51,012 nt of DNA from Lysobacterales bacterium (GTDB taxonomy: Bacteria; Pseudomonadota; Gammaproteobacteria; Xanthomonadales; Marinicellaceae): NCBI GenBank assembly GCA_026988115.1, contig JALSLV010000076.1, forward strand, positions 1 to 51,012, read 5' to 3'. Both the position numbers and the translations under genes were made by a program. Position 1 is the stretch's first letter. Each line of letters starts with the position of its first letter. A model generated the notes under the pieces. That model was not told the origin of the DNA. It did no database searches and saw only the letters and a list, made by a program, of their open reading frames with translations. Positions 44,045-50,547 of this stretch are shown here, piece after piece.

Positions 44045-44490
44045 GAGTTTTCTCCTTCAATGAGTTTTACTGGTGCTGGCGCTTCGTTACTGCCAGGTGG
44101 TGTTACACCTGCATTCTCTGCTATTTCACGTTCCAGTTTTGAGCGGATAGTACGCATATCCATACTGCCGTAATGCTTTTTTACTCGAAAAATTAACGAT
44201 AATGCCAGTGCCTGTACACCAACACCAATGACTATCGCTGTGAGTACTAAAGCTTGTGGCACAGGGTCATTCATCACTGCACCACTATTGCCATCTAAAA
44301 AGATAGGTGCGATACCATTGCGGATAAAACCTGATAAAACCAACACTAAGTTTGCACCCGCTTCGAACAAGACTAATGAAAGTAACAGACGAAATAGGTT
44401 TTTAGAAACCAACAAGCCAAACAAGCCTATAATGGATAAGGATATGGCGCCAAAATAAAGAATACCTTCTACGGTAAAAAAATGATTCAT
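44041..44490 (-). CDS. MrpC/MnhC subunit (NuoK-like)
   Basis: This 149-residue protein has three transmembrane helices in the first 105 residues: 'YFGAISLSIIGLFGLLVSKNLFRLLLSLVLFEAGANLVLVLSG' and 'DPVPQALVLTAIVIGVGVQALALSLIFRVKKHYG'. This is typical of MrpC and NuoK, including the Glu in the second helix. A hydrophilic C-terminal tail of about 40 residues (Arg/Glu/Pro-rich) is longer than usual. It overlaps both neighbours by 1-4 nt. Confidence 0.93.
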   Translation of the reverse strand: MNHFFTVEGILYFGAISLSIIGLFGLLVSKNLFRLLLSLVLFEAGANLVLVLSGFIRNGIAPIFLDGNSGAVMNDPVPQALVLTAIVIGVGVQALALSLIFRVKKHYGSMDMRTIRSKLEREIAENAGVTPPGSNEAPAPVKLIEGENS

Positions 44491-45212
44491 CAGTCTACCA
44501 CCTCATCTGAGTTTAATGCCAACAACAAACCAGCCAATTCTGCCCCAACTTTTAAACCAACAGCCAAATACAACAAAGGCAAAGTACCTGCCGACCAAAG
44601 ACTACCGAATTCGCCATGACTTAACAAAGGCTGTAAAAAACTTTGACCTTTAAATAAGGCAATGACACCAATCAAAATAAAACTAACGCCAGCAAAACTT
44701 TCGATAATCGAAACCATGCCGTGATTAATGGATGCTCTTCGTGGTCGAACGATAACCAACATGGAAAAAGCCACGGCTAAAACCACACCACCTTGAAAAC
44801 CACCACCAGGGGTTAAATGACCGTGAGTAATAATGTACATGCCCACAACCAACAACAAAGGGAAGATTAAATCAATGGCATTGACAGCGACAAAGCCACT
44901 GTCATGGTGATCGTGTTTATCATTATTGGCACTTGCTGCCTTATTGAAACTGGATTTAGTTAAAACCAAACCAACAACCGAAGCGGCTGCAAATAAAATG
45001 GATAGTTCGCCAAGCGTATCCAAACCTCGATAACCCAATACCACCGAAGTCACCACATTAGCCGCTCCTACTTGGTCTTTAGCGCCTTCCAAAATAGCCT
45101 TTCCTACTAGCATTGGTGTGTGACTGTCTGAAAAGATGGGCAACAACCCTGTTATTACCATGAGTAAAAACACTAAACCAGAAATAAATAAAAGAGCAGA
45201 ATATTTAGTCAT
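44490..45212 (-). CDS. MbhE-like domain fused to MrpB/MnhB
   Basis: This 240-residue protein joins two subunits that are often separate. Residues 1 to about 90 (LLPIFSDSHTPMLVGKAILEGAKD, then 'NVVTSVVLGYRGLDTLGELSILFAAASVVGLVL') match the MbhE/MrpA C-terminal segment. Residues about 105-240 ('NAIDLIFPLLLVVGMYIITHGHLTPGGGFQGGVVLAVAF', 'AELAGLLLALN') match MrpB. 'HGHLTPGGGFQGG' is the MnhB signature. In P. furiosus MBH these are separate genes, as I recall, while in many bacteria the first part sits in MrpA. Its start overlaps the DUF4040 gene by 8 nt. Confidence 0.9.
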   Translation of the reverse strand: MTKYSALLFISGLVFLLMVITGLLPIFSDSHTPMLVGKAILEGAKDQVGAANVVTSVVLGYRGLDTLGELSILFAAASVVGLVLTKSSFNKAASANNDKHDHHDSGFVAVNAIDLIFPLLLVVGMYIITHGHLTPGGGFQGGVVLAVAFSMLVIVRPRRASINHGMVSIIESFAGVSFILIGVIALFKGQSFLQPLLSHGEFGSLWSAGTLPLLYLAVGLKVGAELAGLLLALNSDEVVD

Positions 45213-45483
45213 GACGTTCTCCTGCTTTGACTTTGTCTATTGAATCGGTTTTCCAATAACCCAAGCGTTTTAAACCAATGGCTAAAATTAACGAGCTTAA
45301 ACCAGCACCAATCGCCGCCTCGGTCATGGCAACATCGGGAGCTTTTAATACGGCAAAAATAACCGTCAAGCATAAAGAAACCACTGCCGATGCGACCACT
45401 GCCGCAATCATATTGGGCAAAAACAACACCGCAAGTGCCGCTGCTAACATAATAAACACCACTACCGTAACTACCCAAATCAT
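45205..45483 (-). CDS. DUF4040 / MbhD-like subunit (MrpA C-terminal-type)
   Basis: This 92-residue protein has three transmembrane segments: 'VVTVVVFIMLAAALAVLFLPNMIAAVVASAVVSLCLTVIFAVLKAPDVAMTEAAIGAGLSSLILAIGL'. The 'LKAPDVAMTEAAIGAG' stretch is the DUF4040 signature, homologous to NuoJ-like regions of MrpA. The protein should lie in the antiporter core beside MrpC. The soluble end (KTDSIDKVKAGERHD) is short. It is encoded between MrpG and the MbhE/MrpB fusion, the position it has in MBH-like operons. Confidence 0.92.
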   Translation of the reverse strand: MIWVVTVVVFIMLAAALAVLFLPNMIAAVVASAVVSLCLTVIFAVLKAPDVAMTEAAIGAGLSSLILAIGLKRLGYWKTDSIDKVKAGERHD

Positions 45484-45800
45484 GCGTCTTTCTCCTCTTT
45501 ATCAGATGCTCTGTCATCCTTATGCCAGACTTTAATGCCACTGCGGTAAAACGCACGGGAAATGGCAGAAGAACTCACCGGAGAAGTCAAAAGAGTGAAA
45601 CCTAAAATCACCAACAATTTGCTCCACCATAATGGATGAATCAAAAACAAACCAAATAAAACACCAATCGCACCCAAGGTCACACCTTTTGTGCCAACCT
45701 GAATTCGGTTGTAAACATCAGGCATACGGATTAAACCCACCGCGCCTAAAAAAATAAATACAGCACCGAACAAGATAAATAGGTCACCAATAAAATGCAT
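45480..45800 (-). CDS. MrpG/MnhG subunit
   Basis: This 106-residue protein has three transmembrane segments and the MnhG signature 'GAVGLIRMPDVYNRIQVGTKGVTLGAIGVLFGLFL' (about residues 19-53), followed by 'LLTSPVSSSAISRAFYRSG'. MrpG is an accessory membrane subunit of the Na+/H+ antiporter part. It overlaps DUF4040 by 4 nt and shares one base with MrpF. Confidence 0.93.
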   Translation of the reverse strand: MHFIGDLFILFGAVFIFLGAVGLIRMPDVYNRIQVGTKGVTLGAIGVLFGLFLIHPLWWSKLLVILGFTLLTSPVSSSAISRAFYRSGIKVWHKDDRASDKEEKDA

Positions 45801-46075
45801 CAGCCTTGCTCCTTTTCATCTGCTTTGGACTCAATCACACGCGCTAGAGCAATCATGCCAACAAAGGACAAAACTGCATAAATCAAAGCCACATCTAAAT
45901 ACAAAACGCTGTCAAAAAATAAAGCCAGCAAAACCAAAACAACAGAGGCAATCAAATTTAACGCATCGGTTGCCACAATTCTATCGGGATTTGTTGGGCC
46001 AAAAATCAATCGATACAGCCCAATTAATGCCGCCAACCCAATAAGTAGCATGGCAATAATTTCAATAATAGTCAT
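45800..46075 (-). CDS. MrpF/MnhF subunit
   Basis: This 91-residue protein has three transmembrane segments and typical MnhF text: 'YRLIFGPTNPDRIVATDALNLIASVVLVLLALFF', then 'YLDVALIYAVLSFVGMIALARVIE'. The 'GPTNPDRIVATDAL' part is the family signature. It is the second gene of the operon, 10 nt after MrpE. Confidence 0.93.
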   Translation of the reverse strand: MTIIEIIAMLLIGLAALIGLYRLIFGPTNPDRIVATDALNLIASVVLVLLALFFDSVLYLDVALIYAVLSFVGMIALARVIESKADEKEQG

Positions 46076-46085
46076 ATCATTATCC

Positions 46086-46589
46086 TCATTTTAAAAACCC
46101 CTTAAGATACTTCTCAAACTTAGCCACCACCAATTTAGTGTTTGTCTTTATATCTGTATTTTTTGGTACATCAATCCAATGCACCAATAGGCTGTCACCA
46201 ATAACATCCACAGTTAATGTACCTGGTGTTAAAGTAATACTATTAGCTAAAAACAATTTGCCCAAGTCCGAACGCATAGTGGTTTTGATTTCAACCACAT
46301 CGGGATGTAACTTCATGTCTTTAGAAACTACTCTTTTAGCTAAATCAAAATTGGCTTTAATTAACGCCATAAAGAAATACCAAAGGTAACTAATCAAACC
46401 CAAGAAAAACCCAAGATGCAATCGCAAACCATTGAGAATCTTCATTTTAGGTGCAGATATTATACTGACCACCAATGAAATAATGACACCACTGATGAGC
46501 TCATCAGCAGCAAAAGATGCTGTTAACAATAGCCAAAGCAATAAGCAAATGACGAAAGTAACAACATACGGAGAAGACGAATTTTTCAT
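46086..46589 (-). CDS. MrpE/MnhE subunit, first gene of the 13-gene operon
   Basis: This 167-residue protein has two N-terminal transmembrane segments ('VTFVICLLLWLLLTASFAADELISGVIISLVVSII') and a third at about 60-80, then a soluble MnhE domain ('NFDLAKRVVSKDMKLHPDVVEIKTTMRSDLGKLFLANSITLTPGTLTVDVIGDSLLVHWIDVP'). This is the MnhE pattern with 'LTPGTLTVDV' conserved. AAGGA 8-9 nt before the ATG gives it its own RBS. No MrpA large subunit is present. The operon promoter should lie in the 197 nt up to the divergent aspartoacylase-like gene, but I could not identify it with confidence. Confidence 0.92.
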   Translation of the reverse strand: MKNSSSPYVVTFVICLLLWLLLTASFAADELISGVIISLVVSIISAPKMKILNGLRLHLGFFLGLISYLWYFFMALIKANFDLAKRVVSKDMKLHPDVVEIKTTMRSDLGKLFLANSITLTPGTLTVDVIGDSLLVHWIDVPKNTDIKTNTKLVVAKFEKYLKGFLK

Positions 46590-46738
46590 ATGCTTTTCCT
46601 TACAAATAAATTGTTGAAGCTGTTTGAAATTTCACCATGACTAATCCCCTCAGCCTCTAATCGAGATTCTAACCGTGTTAGGGGTAAAGGTAATTGACAT
46701 GAATCAAATATGCACAATGGAACAGGAATATTGGCTTG

Positions 46739-46747
46739 TGCTATAAT
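46739..46747 (+). promoter_or_regulatory. Putative extended -10 promoter for the aspartoacylase-like gene
   Basis: TGCTATAAT (TG-N-TATAAT) lies 39 nt before the ATG at 46787. It is the best promoter element seen in the divergent region shared with the 13-gene operon. No -35 box is clear. Confidence 0.5.
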
Positions 46748-46786
46748 TGAATTTCCAACACAAGAATTAGGCTTAACAAATACCAC

Positions 46787-47719
46787 ATGAAAATTGCAGG
46801 AGTAGAAATAAAAAAAGGGCAAACCAAAAAGATAAACCTAGCGATTGCCAAACTAACCTCAGGGACAAAAATTGATATTCCTGTTGTTGTTTCGCGTGGA
46901 ATTAGTGATGGGCCTGTTTTGTTATTGATGGCTGGTTTGCATGGCGATGAAATAAATTCGGTGGATGTAGTTCGACGTATCTTGGATGAAAAAATCAACC
47001 ACGTCGAAAATGGCACAGTTATTTGTATCCCTATTTTAAATATTTTTGGCTTTATTAATTATTCACGCGAAGTTCCCGACGGCAAAGATGTAAACCGCTC
47101 TTTTCCTGGGTTTTCCAAAGGCTCACTTGCCAGTCAAATAGCTTACCATTTAACAAAAACCATTTTGCCCCATTGCGATTACATTATTGACTTTCATACG
47201 GGTGGTAAAAGCCGATTTAATGCCGCTCAGGTTCGTGCGGTGTTAACCGATGAAAAAAGTGCAGAATTGGCACTGGCATTTAATGCACCATTTACTTTAC
47301 ATTCCAATCTCATTCCGCAATCACTGCGTGAAACAGCCAGTGAAAAAGACAAAACGATTATTGTTTTTGAAGGAGGAGAATCCCTGCGTTTTGACCAAGA
47401 AGTAACAGAAATAGCACTCTCTGGAGTTAAGAAAATCTTAAATTTTCTTAACATGGCTGATTACGCTGAAAACATCAACCCAAGTAAAACCTTCCACAAC
47501 CGAAAATGGCTACGAGCACCTGTTTCGGGTTTCTTTCATCCAACGATTAAGGTAGGAGACAAGGTTAAATTTAAACAAACCCTTGGTTCTATCTGCGGAC
47601 CCTTAGGTGATTACCACAAATCCTGCAACTGCCCAAAAAATGGCTATGTCATTACACTCAACAACAATCCCGTGGTTAATCGCGGTGATGCCATTATACA
47701 GGTGGCTTATGACGCTTAG
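46787..47719 (+). CDS. Succinylglutamate desuccinylase/aspartoacylase family zinc hydrolase
   Basis: This 310-residue protein belongs to the AstE/AspA (M14-like) family. Zinc ligands are visible: H52 and E55 in 'GLHGDEINSVD' and H137 in 'IIDFHTGG'. 'DVNRSFPG' (Arg104) follows the family's substrate-binding pattern. The C-terminal part (about 235-310, 'LRAPVSGFFHPTIKVGDKVKFKQTLGSICGPLG') is the usual beta domain. It removes acyl groups from an amino acid, but which one cannot be read from the sequence. The next gene overlaps by 11 nt. Confidence 0.88.
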   Translation: MKIAGVEIKKGQTKKINLAIAKLTSGTKIDIPVVVSRGISDGPVLLLMAGLHGDEINSVDVVRRILDEKINHVENGTVICIPILNIFGFINYSREVPDGKDVNRSFPGFSKGSLASQIAYHLTKTILPHCDYIIDFHTGGKSRFNAAQVRAVLTDEKSAELALAFNAPFTLHSNLIPQSLRETASEKDKTIIVFEGGESLRFDQEVTEIALSGVKKILNFLNMADYAENINPSKTFHNRKWLRAPVSGFFHPTIKVGDKVKFKQTLGSICGPLGDYHKSCNCPKNGYVITLNNNPVVNRGDAIIQVAYDA

Positions 47720-47996
47720 CGACTCAATAGATTATTTAGCAAAAAACCGCAAACTGGTTATTTTGTTTTTATTTATCTTCTACCCTTTTGGCGTTTATTT
47801 AATGTGGAAAGGCAAGCATTTTAATCCTGATTTACGATGGATGATTACTTTTTTCTGGTTACTCATTTACCTCATTATGCCTGCGCAAGAAACACCACAA
47901 GACAGCACTTCTGAATGCAGTGCCACCTTTTATCAAAACGGTTGCACCTACTACCGAGACAGCGATTGCCAAGTAATTGCACAATCCTGTGATTGA
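47709..47996 (+). CDS. Small membrane protein with cysteine-rich tail
   Basis: A 95-residue protein starting at ATG 47709 (overlapping the aspartoacylase-like gene), with two transmembrane segments ('LVILFLFIFYPFGVYLMW' and 'WMITFFWLLIYLIMP') and a C-terminal tail of about 33 residues with four Cys (CSAT...NGCTYY...DCQVIAQSCD), possibly disulfide-bonded outside the cytoplasm. A longer frame from 47607 adds residues inside the upstream gene and was not used. I do not recognise a family. It ends 4 nt before the ATG of the broken GrpB gene. Confidence 0.65.
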   Translation: MTLSDSIDYLAKNRKLVILFLFIFYPFGVYLMWKGKHFNPDLRWMITFFWLLIYLIMPAQETPQDSTSECSATFYQNGCTYYRDSDCQVIAQSCD

Positions 47997-48015
47997 ATCC
48001 ATGCGGTTTTTCCAA

Positions 48016-48213
48016 AGCAAGGAGTAACTATTCAGCGTATTGATAAAAACAGACTTATTTCAGAAAGAGTTGCCATGATAGTTGTATATATTGGGTTGTT
48101 GACTTCAGTCGACCTGATTTTTAACTCTCTTTTTGAGATAGGTTGGCTAAAGCCAACAACCCATAAGAGTTCATATTAAGTTTTTCATTTACGCTGAATA
48201 GTTACAGCAAGGA
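48016..48213. mobile_element. 182-bp MITE with 15-bp TIRs and 8-bp target duplication
   Basis: Terminal inverted repeats GTAACTATTCAGCGT (48024-48038) and ACGCTGAATAGTTAC (48191-48205) are perfect complements over 15 bp. The flanking direct repeat AGCAAGGA occurs at 48016-48023 and 48206-48213. No ORF lies inside, so it depends on a transposase in trans. GTAA-starting ends with an 8-bp duplication are the pattern of the IS66 family, as I recall. It carries a nested REP-like double hairpin. Confidence 0.9.
48091..48163. repeat. Double-hairpin REP element inside the MITE
   Basis: An outer stem TGGGTTGTTG (48092-48101) pairs with CAACAACCCA (48154-48163). Inside are GTTGACTTCAGTCGAC (48098-48113) and the perfect hairpin GTTGGCTAAAGCCAAC (48142-48157). 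The core words GACTTCAGTC and GGCTAAAGCC / GGACTAAAGTCC are shared with the element at 35432-35480. Confidence 0.7.
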
Positions 48214-48681
48214 TTATCAAACCCGTTGCCAAAAATTGTTTGAAGATTACCAACAAAAAATTCAAAAACAGTTACCCAATGCCCAAGTCGAACACATCGG
48301 TGCTTCTTCAATTCCTGGGTGTTTATCAAAAGGAGATTTGGATATTTATGTCGCCGTAGATAATGTCGAACAAGCCATTGCCATAATTGAACAATTAAAT
48401 TTTAAAATCAAACAAAACACCATGCGAACACCGCAACTGTGTATGCTCGAATCACAAAACAATAAAGATGTCGCAATCCAATTGGTAGAAAAAGGTTCTG
48501 TATTTGAAGGTTTCCTGTGTTTTCGTGATAAATTGCAATCAAATCCCGAGTTGATCGAACAATACAACCAAATGAAATTGTCCTGTGAAGGGTTTACCCA
48601 AGAAAAATACCGCCAAGTGAAATCACGGTTTATAGAAGGTGTTTTAGATATTAACGTTTAAGTATAAATTAAACACCCTTT

Positions 48682-48719
48682 GTCATTCCAGCCGAGCCTA
48701 AGCGAGAGCAGGAATCTGG
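48682..48719. repeat. dRS3/'ATTCC-GGAAT'-type palindromic repeat
   Basis: GTCATTCCAGC (48682-48692) and GCAGGAATCTGG (48708-48719) form an 8-bp stem with one mismatch around an imperfect inner palindrome. This resembles the widespread repeat in which CATTCCxGC...GCxGGAATC forms the ends. Confidence 0.6.
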
Positions 48720-48811
48720 TTACTCGATAAGAATCGGGATACTTTAGCTGAAAATAATGCCTTTTAAGAGGGTGTTAACAAAACTGGATTATTTTCATTC
48801 ACTAAAACTCT

Positions 48812-48837
48812 GTTCGGTGGGCATGGCTCACCCGACC
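48812..48837. repeat. REP-like palindrome (GGGTGAGCCATGCCCA family, inverted)
   Basis: TTCGGTGGGCATGGCTCACCCGA is the reverse complement of the family seen at 7482-7506; the 16-nt core is identical. Confidence 0.6.
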
Positions 48838-49045
48838 AATAACTTTATAAAAGGCACTTTTAACCTGATATATGCACATATTAACGCTAACGCACATATA
48901 ACACGATAAAGGCGTAAATTATTGCGTAATCTTAATGCTTTTATTCAGAAAACAACTGTGGTACGATAAAAAACCATGAAAAACACTAAAATTAAACACG
49001 AATTAACAACGATATATGGCTTGAATGCACATATACTAAGTTGTT

Positions 49046-49726
49046 ATGCTTATGGAGTATGATTTGAGCAATTTCATTAATGGTGAGTTATTACCTCTAT
49101 TTGGAGGTGGAGTTGTAATTATTTTAGCCATGTCAGCATGGTTAGGTAAACTATGGTCAAAAAGAATAATTCAAAATGAAAAATTTAATTTAGATGAAAA
49201 GCTAGAACGTGAAAAAGCGCTCTATGTAGCAAATTTAGAAGTCACAAAAGCAGAGCTTACTGAAAAAGCGAAACTATTCGAGCATAGATTAAATACTATT
49301 AGTCAAAAACGATTTGATGCGATCACTGAAAATTATGAATTACTCGCGGATGTTTGGTTGCAATGCAGGTGGGCTATTCAACCAGATGAATTAGGCAGAG
49401 ATAAACCTCCTGCAATTGAAAGAATGGACAAGGCTGCTTTGGCTCTTGATAAGTATTTTCATGATTTTGAAAAGAAAAAGTTATACCTATCGGATACTTC
49501 GCAGAAATCTGTTTATAGTTTTCTAACCAGTGTATGGGAAAGCTTAACTAAACTTAGAATTTTTGCCCAGTCTAACGATTCACATGAAGAACGATTACAG
49601 GAACTCTATAGTCCCTGGATCCATGAACATTTGCCAAAATTAAATGCTGCTCGTAGTGAAATTGAAGCTGAATATAAATATATAATTGGCGTAGATAAGC
49701 ATAACAAGCAAATCAACAAGGACTAA
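49046..49726 (+). CDS. Gene-cassette protein: membrane-anchored coiled coil, unknown function
   Basis: This 226-residue protein has an N-terminal transmembrane segment (about residues 14-35, PLFGGGVVIILAMSAWLGKLW) and a long charged coiled coil (about 40-85, Lys/Glu-rich). A helical C-terminal domain (about 90-215) follows. I do not recognise a family. The gene begins right after a GTTATGC (49043-49049), and its last codons lie inside the attC at 49699-49794, so it is the only gene of an integron cassette of about 745 bp. ATG 49046 or 49052 could be the start; no good RBS is seen. Confidence 0.65.
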   Translation: MLMEYDLSNFINGELLPLFGGGVVIILAMSAWLGKLWSKRIIQNEKFNLDEKLEREKALYVANLEVTKAELTEKAKLFEHRLNTISQKRFDAITENYELLADVWLQCRWAIQPDELGRDKPPAIERMDKAALALDKYFHDFEKKKLYLSDTSQKSVYSFLTSVWESLTKLRIFAQSNDSHEERLQELYSPWIHEHLPKLNAARSEIEAEYKYIIGVDKHNKQINKD

Positions 49727-49794
49727 AAACAGCGGGCTGTTCGCTCCGCTCCATTTTGACCCACTATTTTTTGCCTGTTAATAGGGCGTTATGC
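49699..49794 (+). repeat. attC recombination site of an integron gene cassette
   Basis: The site starts with GCATAAC (49699-49705) and ends with GTTATGC (49788-49794), exact complements. Between them two long arms match imperfectly: ATCAACAAGGAC with AAAAACAGCGGG on one side, and ATTAACAGGC with AAAAAATAGTGGG on the complement of the other. The centre (TTCGCTCCGCTCC) is the usual variable loop. Length 96 nt is in the attC range. The left arm overlaps the end of the cassette ORF. Confidence 0.8.
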
Positions 49795-50001
49795 TATGGA
49801 TAACAACCGTTAGTAGAGTGAATTTAACCAAAGGGGTTGGAGGATTTGATTTTGTTGGATTGTCGGTTTTAACCGACGCTTTTAAAGTTTAAGTTTAATT
49901 TTGAGTGGGATAAATCCCACTTACCAATAAACGCTAATGGTTTGTTTTTTAATAATCCAACATTAAACATCGTCAGTTTTTTACTTACTTTTCTGACCAA
50001 A
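49795..50001. other. Noncoding flank after the cassette
   Basis: No second attC is visible after 49794. The stretch is AT-rich and contains copy 3 of the double-palindrome repeat before the next gene, which lies on the opposite strand. Confidence 0.55.
49848..49925 (+). repeat. Double-palindrome dispersed repeat, copy 3
   Basis: GATTTTGTTGGATTGTCGG, palindrome GTCGGTTTTAACCGAC, spacer, then perfect GTGGGATAAATCCCAC and TTACCA. This is the most complete copy; the others are at 7563-7641 and 10876-10950. Confidence 0.8.
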
Positions 50002-50451
50002 TCAAATCACTTCACTTCCTGCATTAGTATACTCTCCCCAACTTAACACAATTTCTTTTTTGGGGTGACGCTTTTTCATTTTTCCAAAACCATAAAAGTT
50101 CAAGTATACATAGTGGTCAAAACAGCCTTCTACCATAATATTTCCATCGGACGGTCTAATTTTTACAACTTTTAAGTCTTGGAATTCTTCTGGTATTTCT
50201 CTGTCTTTTCGATGTCTACTGTATCCACCTATTGGTAAATTATCTTTATTTGAGAATTTTTCCATATCATGATAGAGCTGAGTTAACCGCTTTTGACTCA
50301 GACCTCTGGCGTAAGAAACGGCTTCAGAGCTTTCAGTGCTTTCAGTGCAAGTAGTGTTGCTGCAACCATAAGCAGAACAAACTAACACCAAAAGAATTGT
50401 ATTTTTTAGTTTTATTATTTTAGTTTTTCTAGTCTCTGTTATTACTGCCAT
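50002..50451 (-). CDS. Lipoprotein-like hypothetical protein
   Basis: The 149-residue protein starts with a hydrophobic segment (NTILLVLVCSAYGC) ending in a possible lipobox (S-A-Y-G-C), though the long charged N-terminus (MAVITETRKTKIIKLK) is unusual for a lipoprotein. The mature part starts Ser/Thr/Glu-rich and contains 'LPIGGYSRHRKDREIPEEFQDLKVV' and 'YLNFYGFGKMKKR'. I do not recognise the family. It lies on the minus strand, facing the cassette, with REP sequences on its upstream side. Confidence 0.65.
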   Translation of the reverse strand: MAVITETRKTKIIKLKNTILLVLVCSAYGCSNTTCTESTESSEAVSYARGLSQKRLTQLYHDMEKFSNKDNLPIGGYSRHRKDREIPEEFQDLKVVKIRPSDGNIMVEGCFDHYVYLNFYGFGKMKKRHPKKEIVLSWGEYTNAGSEVI

Positions 50452-50480
50452 TTTTTAAACTTTTAATTTAAACGAAAATT

Positions 50481-50533
50481 GCTCGGTGGGGCACCGCCCA
50501 CCCAACAAGTTGTTTGTGGTAATTCGCATTACC
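50481..50533. repeat. REP-like palindrome and GGTAAT hairpin
   Basis: CTCGGTGGGGCACCGCCCACCC (50482-50503) is a divergent member of the GGGTGAGCCATGCCCA family. GGTAAT (50518-50523) and ATTACC (50528-50533) form a hairpin also seen, with another loop, at 10573-10589. Confidence 0.5.
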
Positions 50534-50547
50534 TGCTAAAAATTGAT

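Larger units (their letters stand above)
48001..48661 (+). pseudogene. GrpB-family (UPF0157) nucleotidyltransferase-like gene interrupted by a MITE
   Basis: An ATG at 48001 starts MRFFQSKD; the gene is then interrupted by a 182-bp insert (48024-48205) plus an 8-bp duplication. Removing the insert and one AGCAAGGA copy restores a frame reading MRFFQSKDYQTRCQKLFEDY then 'AQVEHIGASSIPGCLSKGDLDIYVAV', the typical GrpB nucleotidyltransferase-like motif, down to the stop at 48661 (about 156 residues). The uninterrupted part begins at TTG 48236 and would lack the N-terminus. It may still be expressed from a TTG, but the simplest reading is a disrupted gene. Confidence 0.85.
48662..49045. other. Intergenic stretch with mixed repeats, no gene
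   Basis: No ORF is supported. It holds a dRS3-like palindrome (48682-48719), a GGGTGAGCCATGCCCA-family REP (48812-48837), three copies of GCACATAT (about 48866, 48891 and 49027), and AT-rich DNA leading to the integron-type boundary at 49043. Confidence 0.6.

Noticed and set aside
35486-46589. A canonical respiratory complex I (nuo) operon
   Set aside because: NuoE, F and G are missing, Mrp E, F, G, B and C genes lead the operon, and the ligand pattern in NuoD is not that of complex I.
46586-46822. A minus-strand ORF of 78 codons ending at the mrpE start
   Set aside because: It has a plausible helical C-terminus (RLESRLEAEGISHGEISNSF) and an ATGA overlap with mrpE, but it begins inside the aspartoacylase-like gene, no start with RBS is seen and no family is recognised; it could still be a small real gene.
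48890-49049. A second attC just before the cassette
   Set aside because: TAAC occurs near 48895 and GTTATGC at 49043, but the arms between them do not pair; only the right-hand attC is supported.
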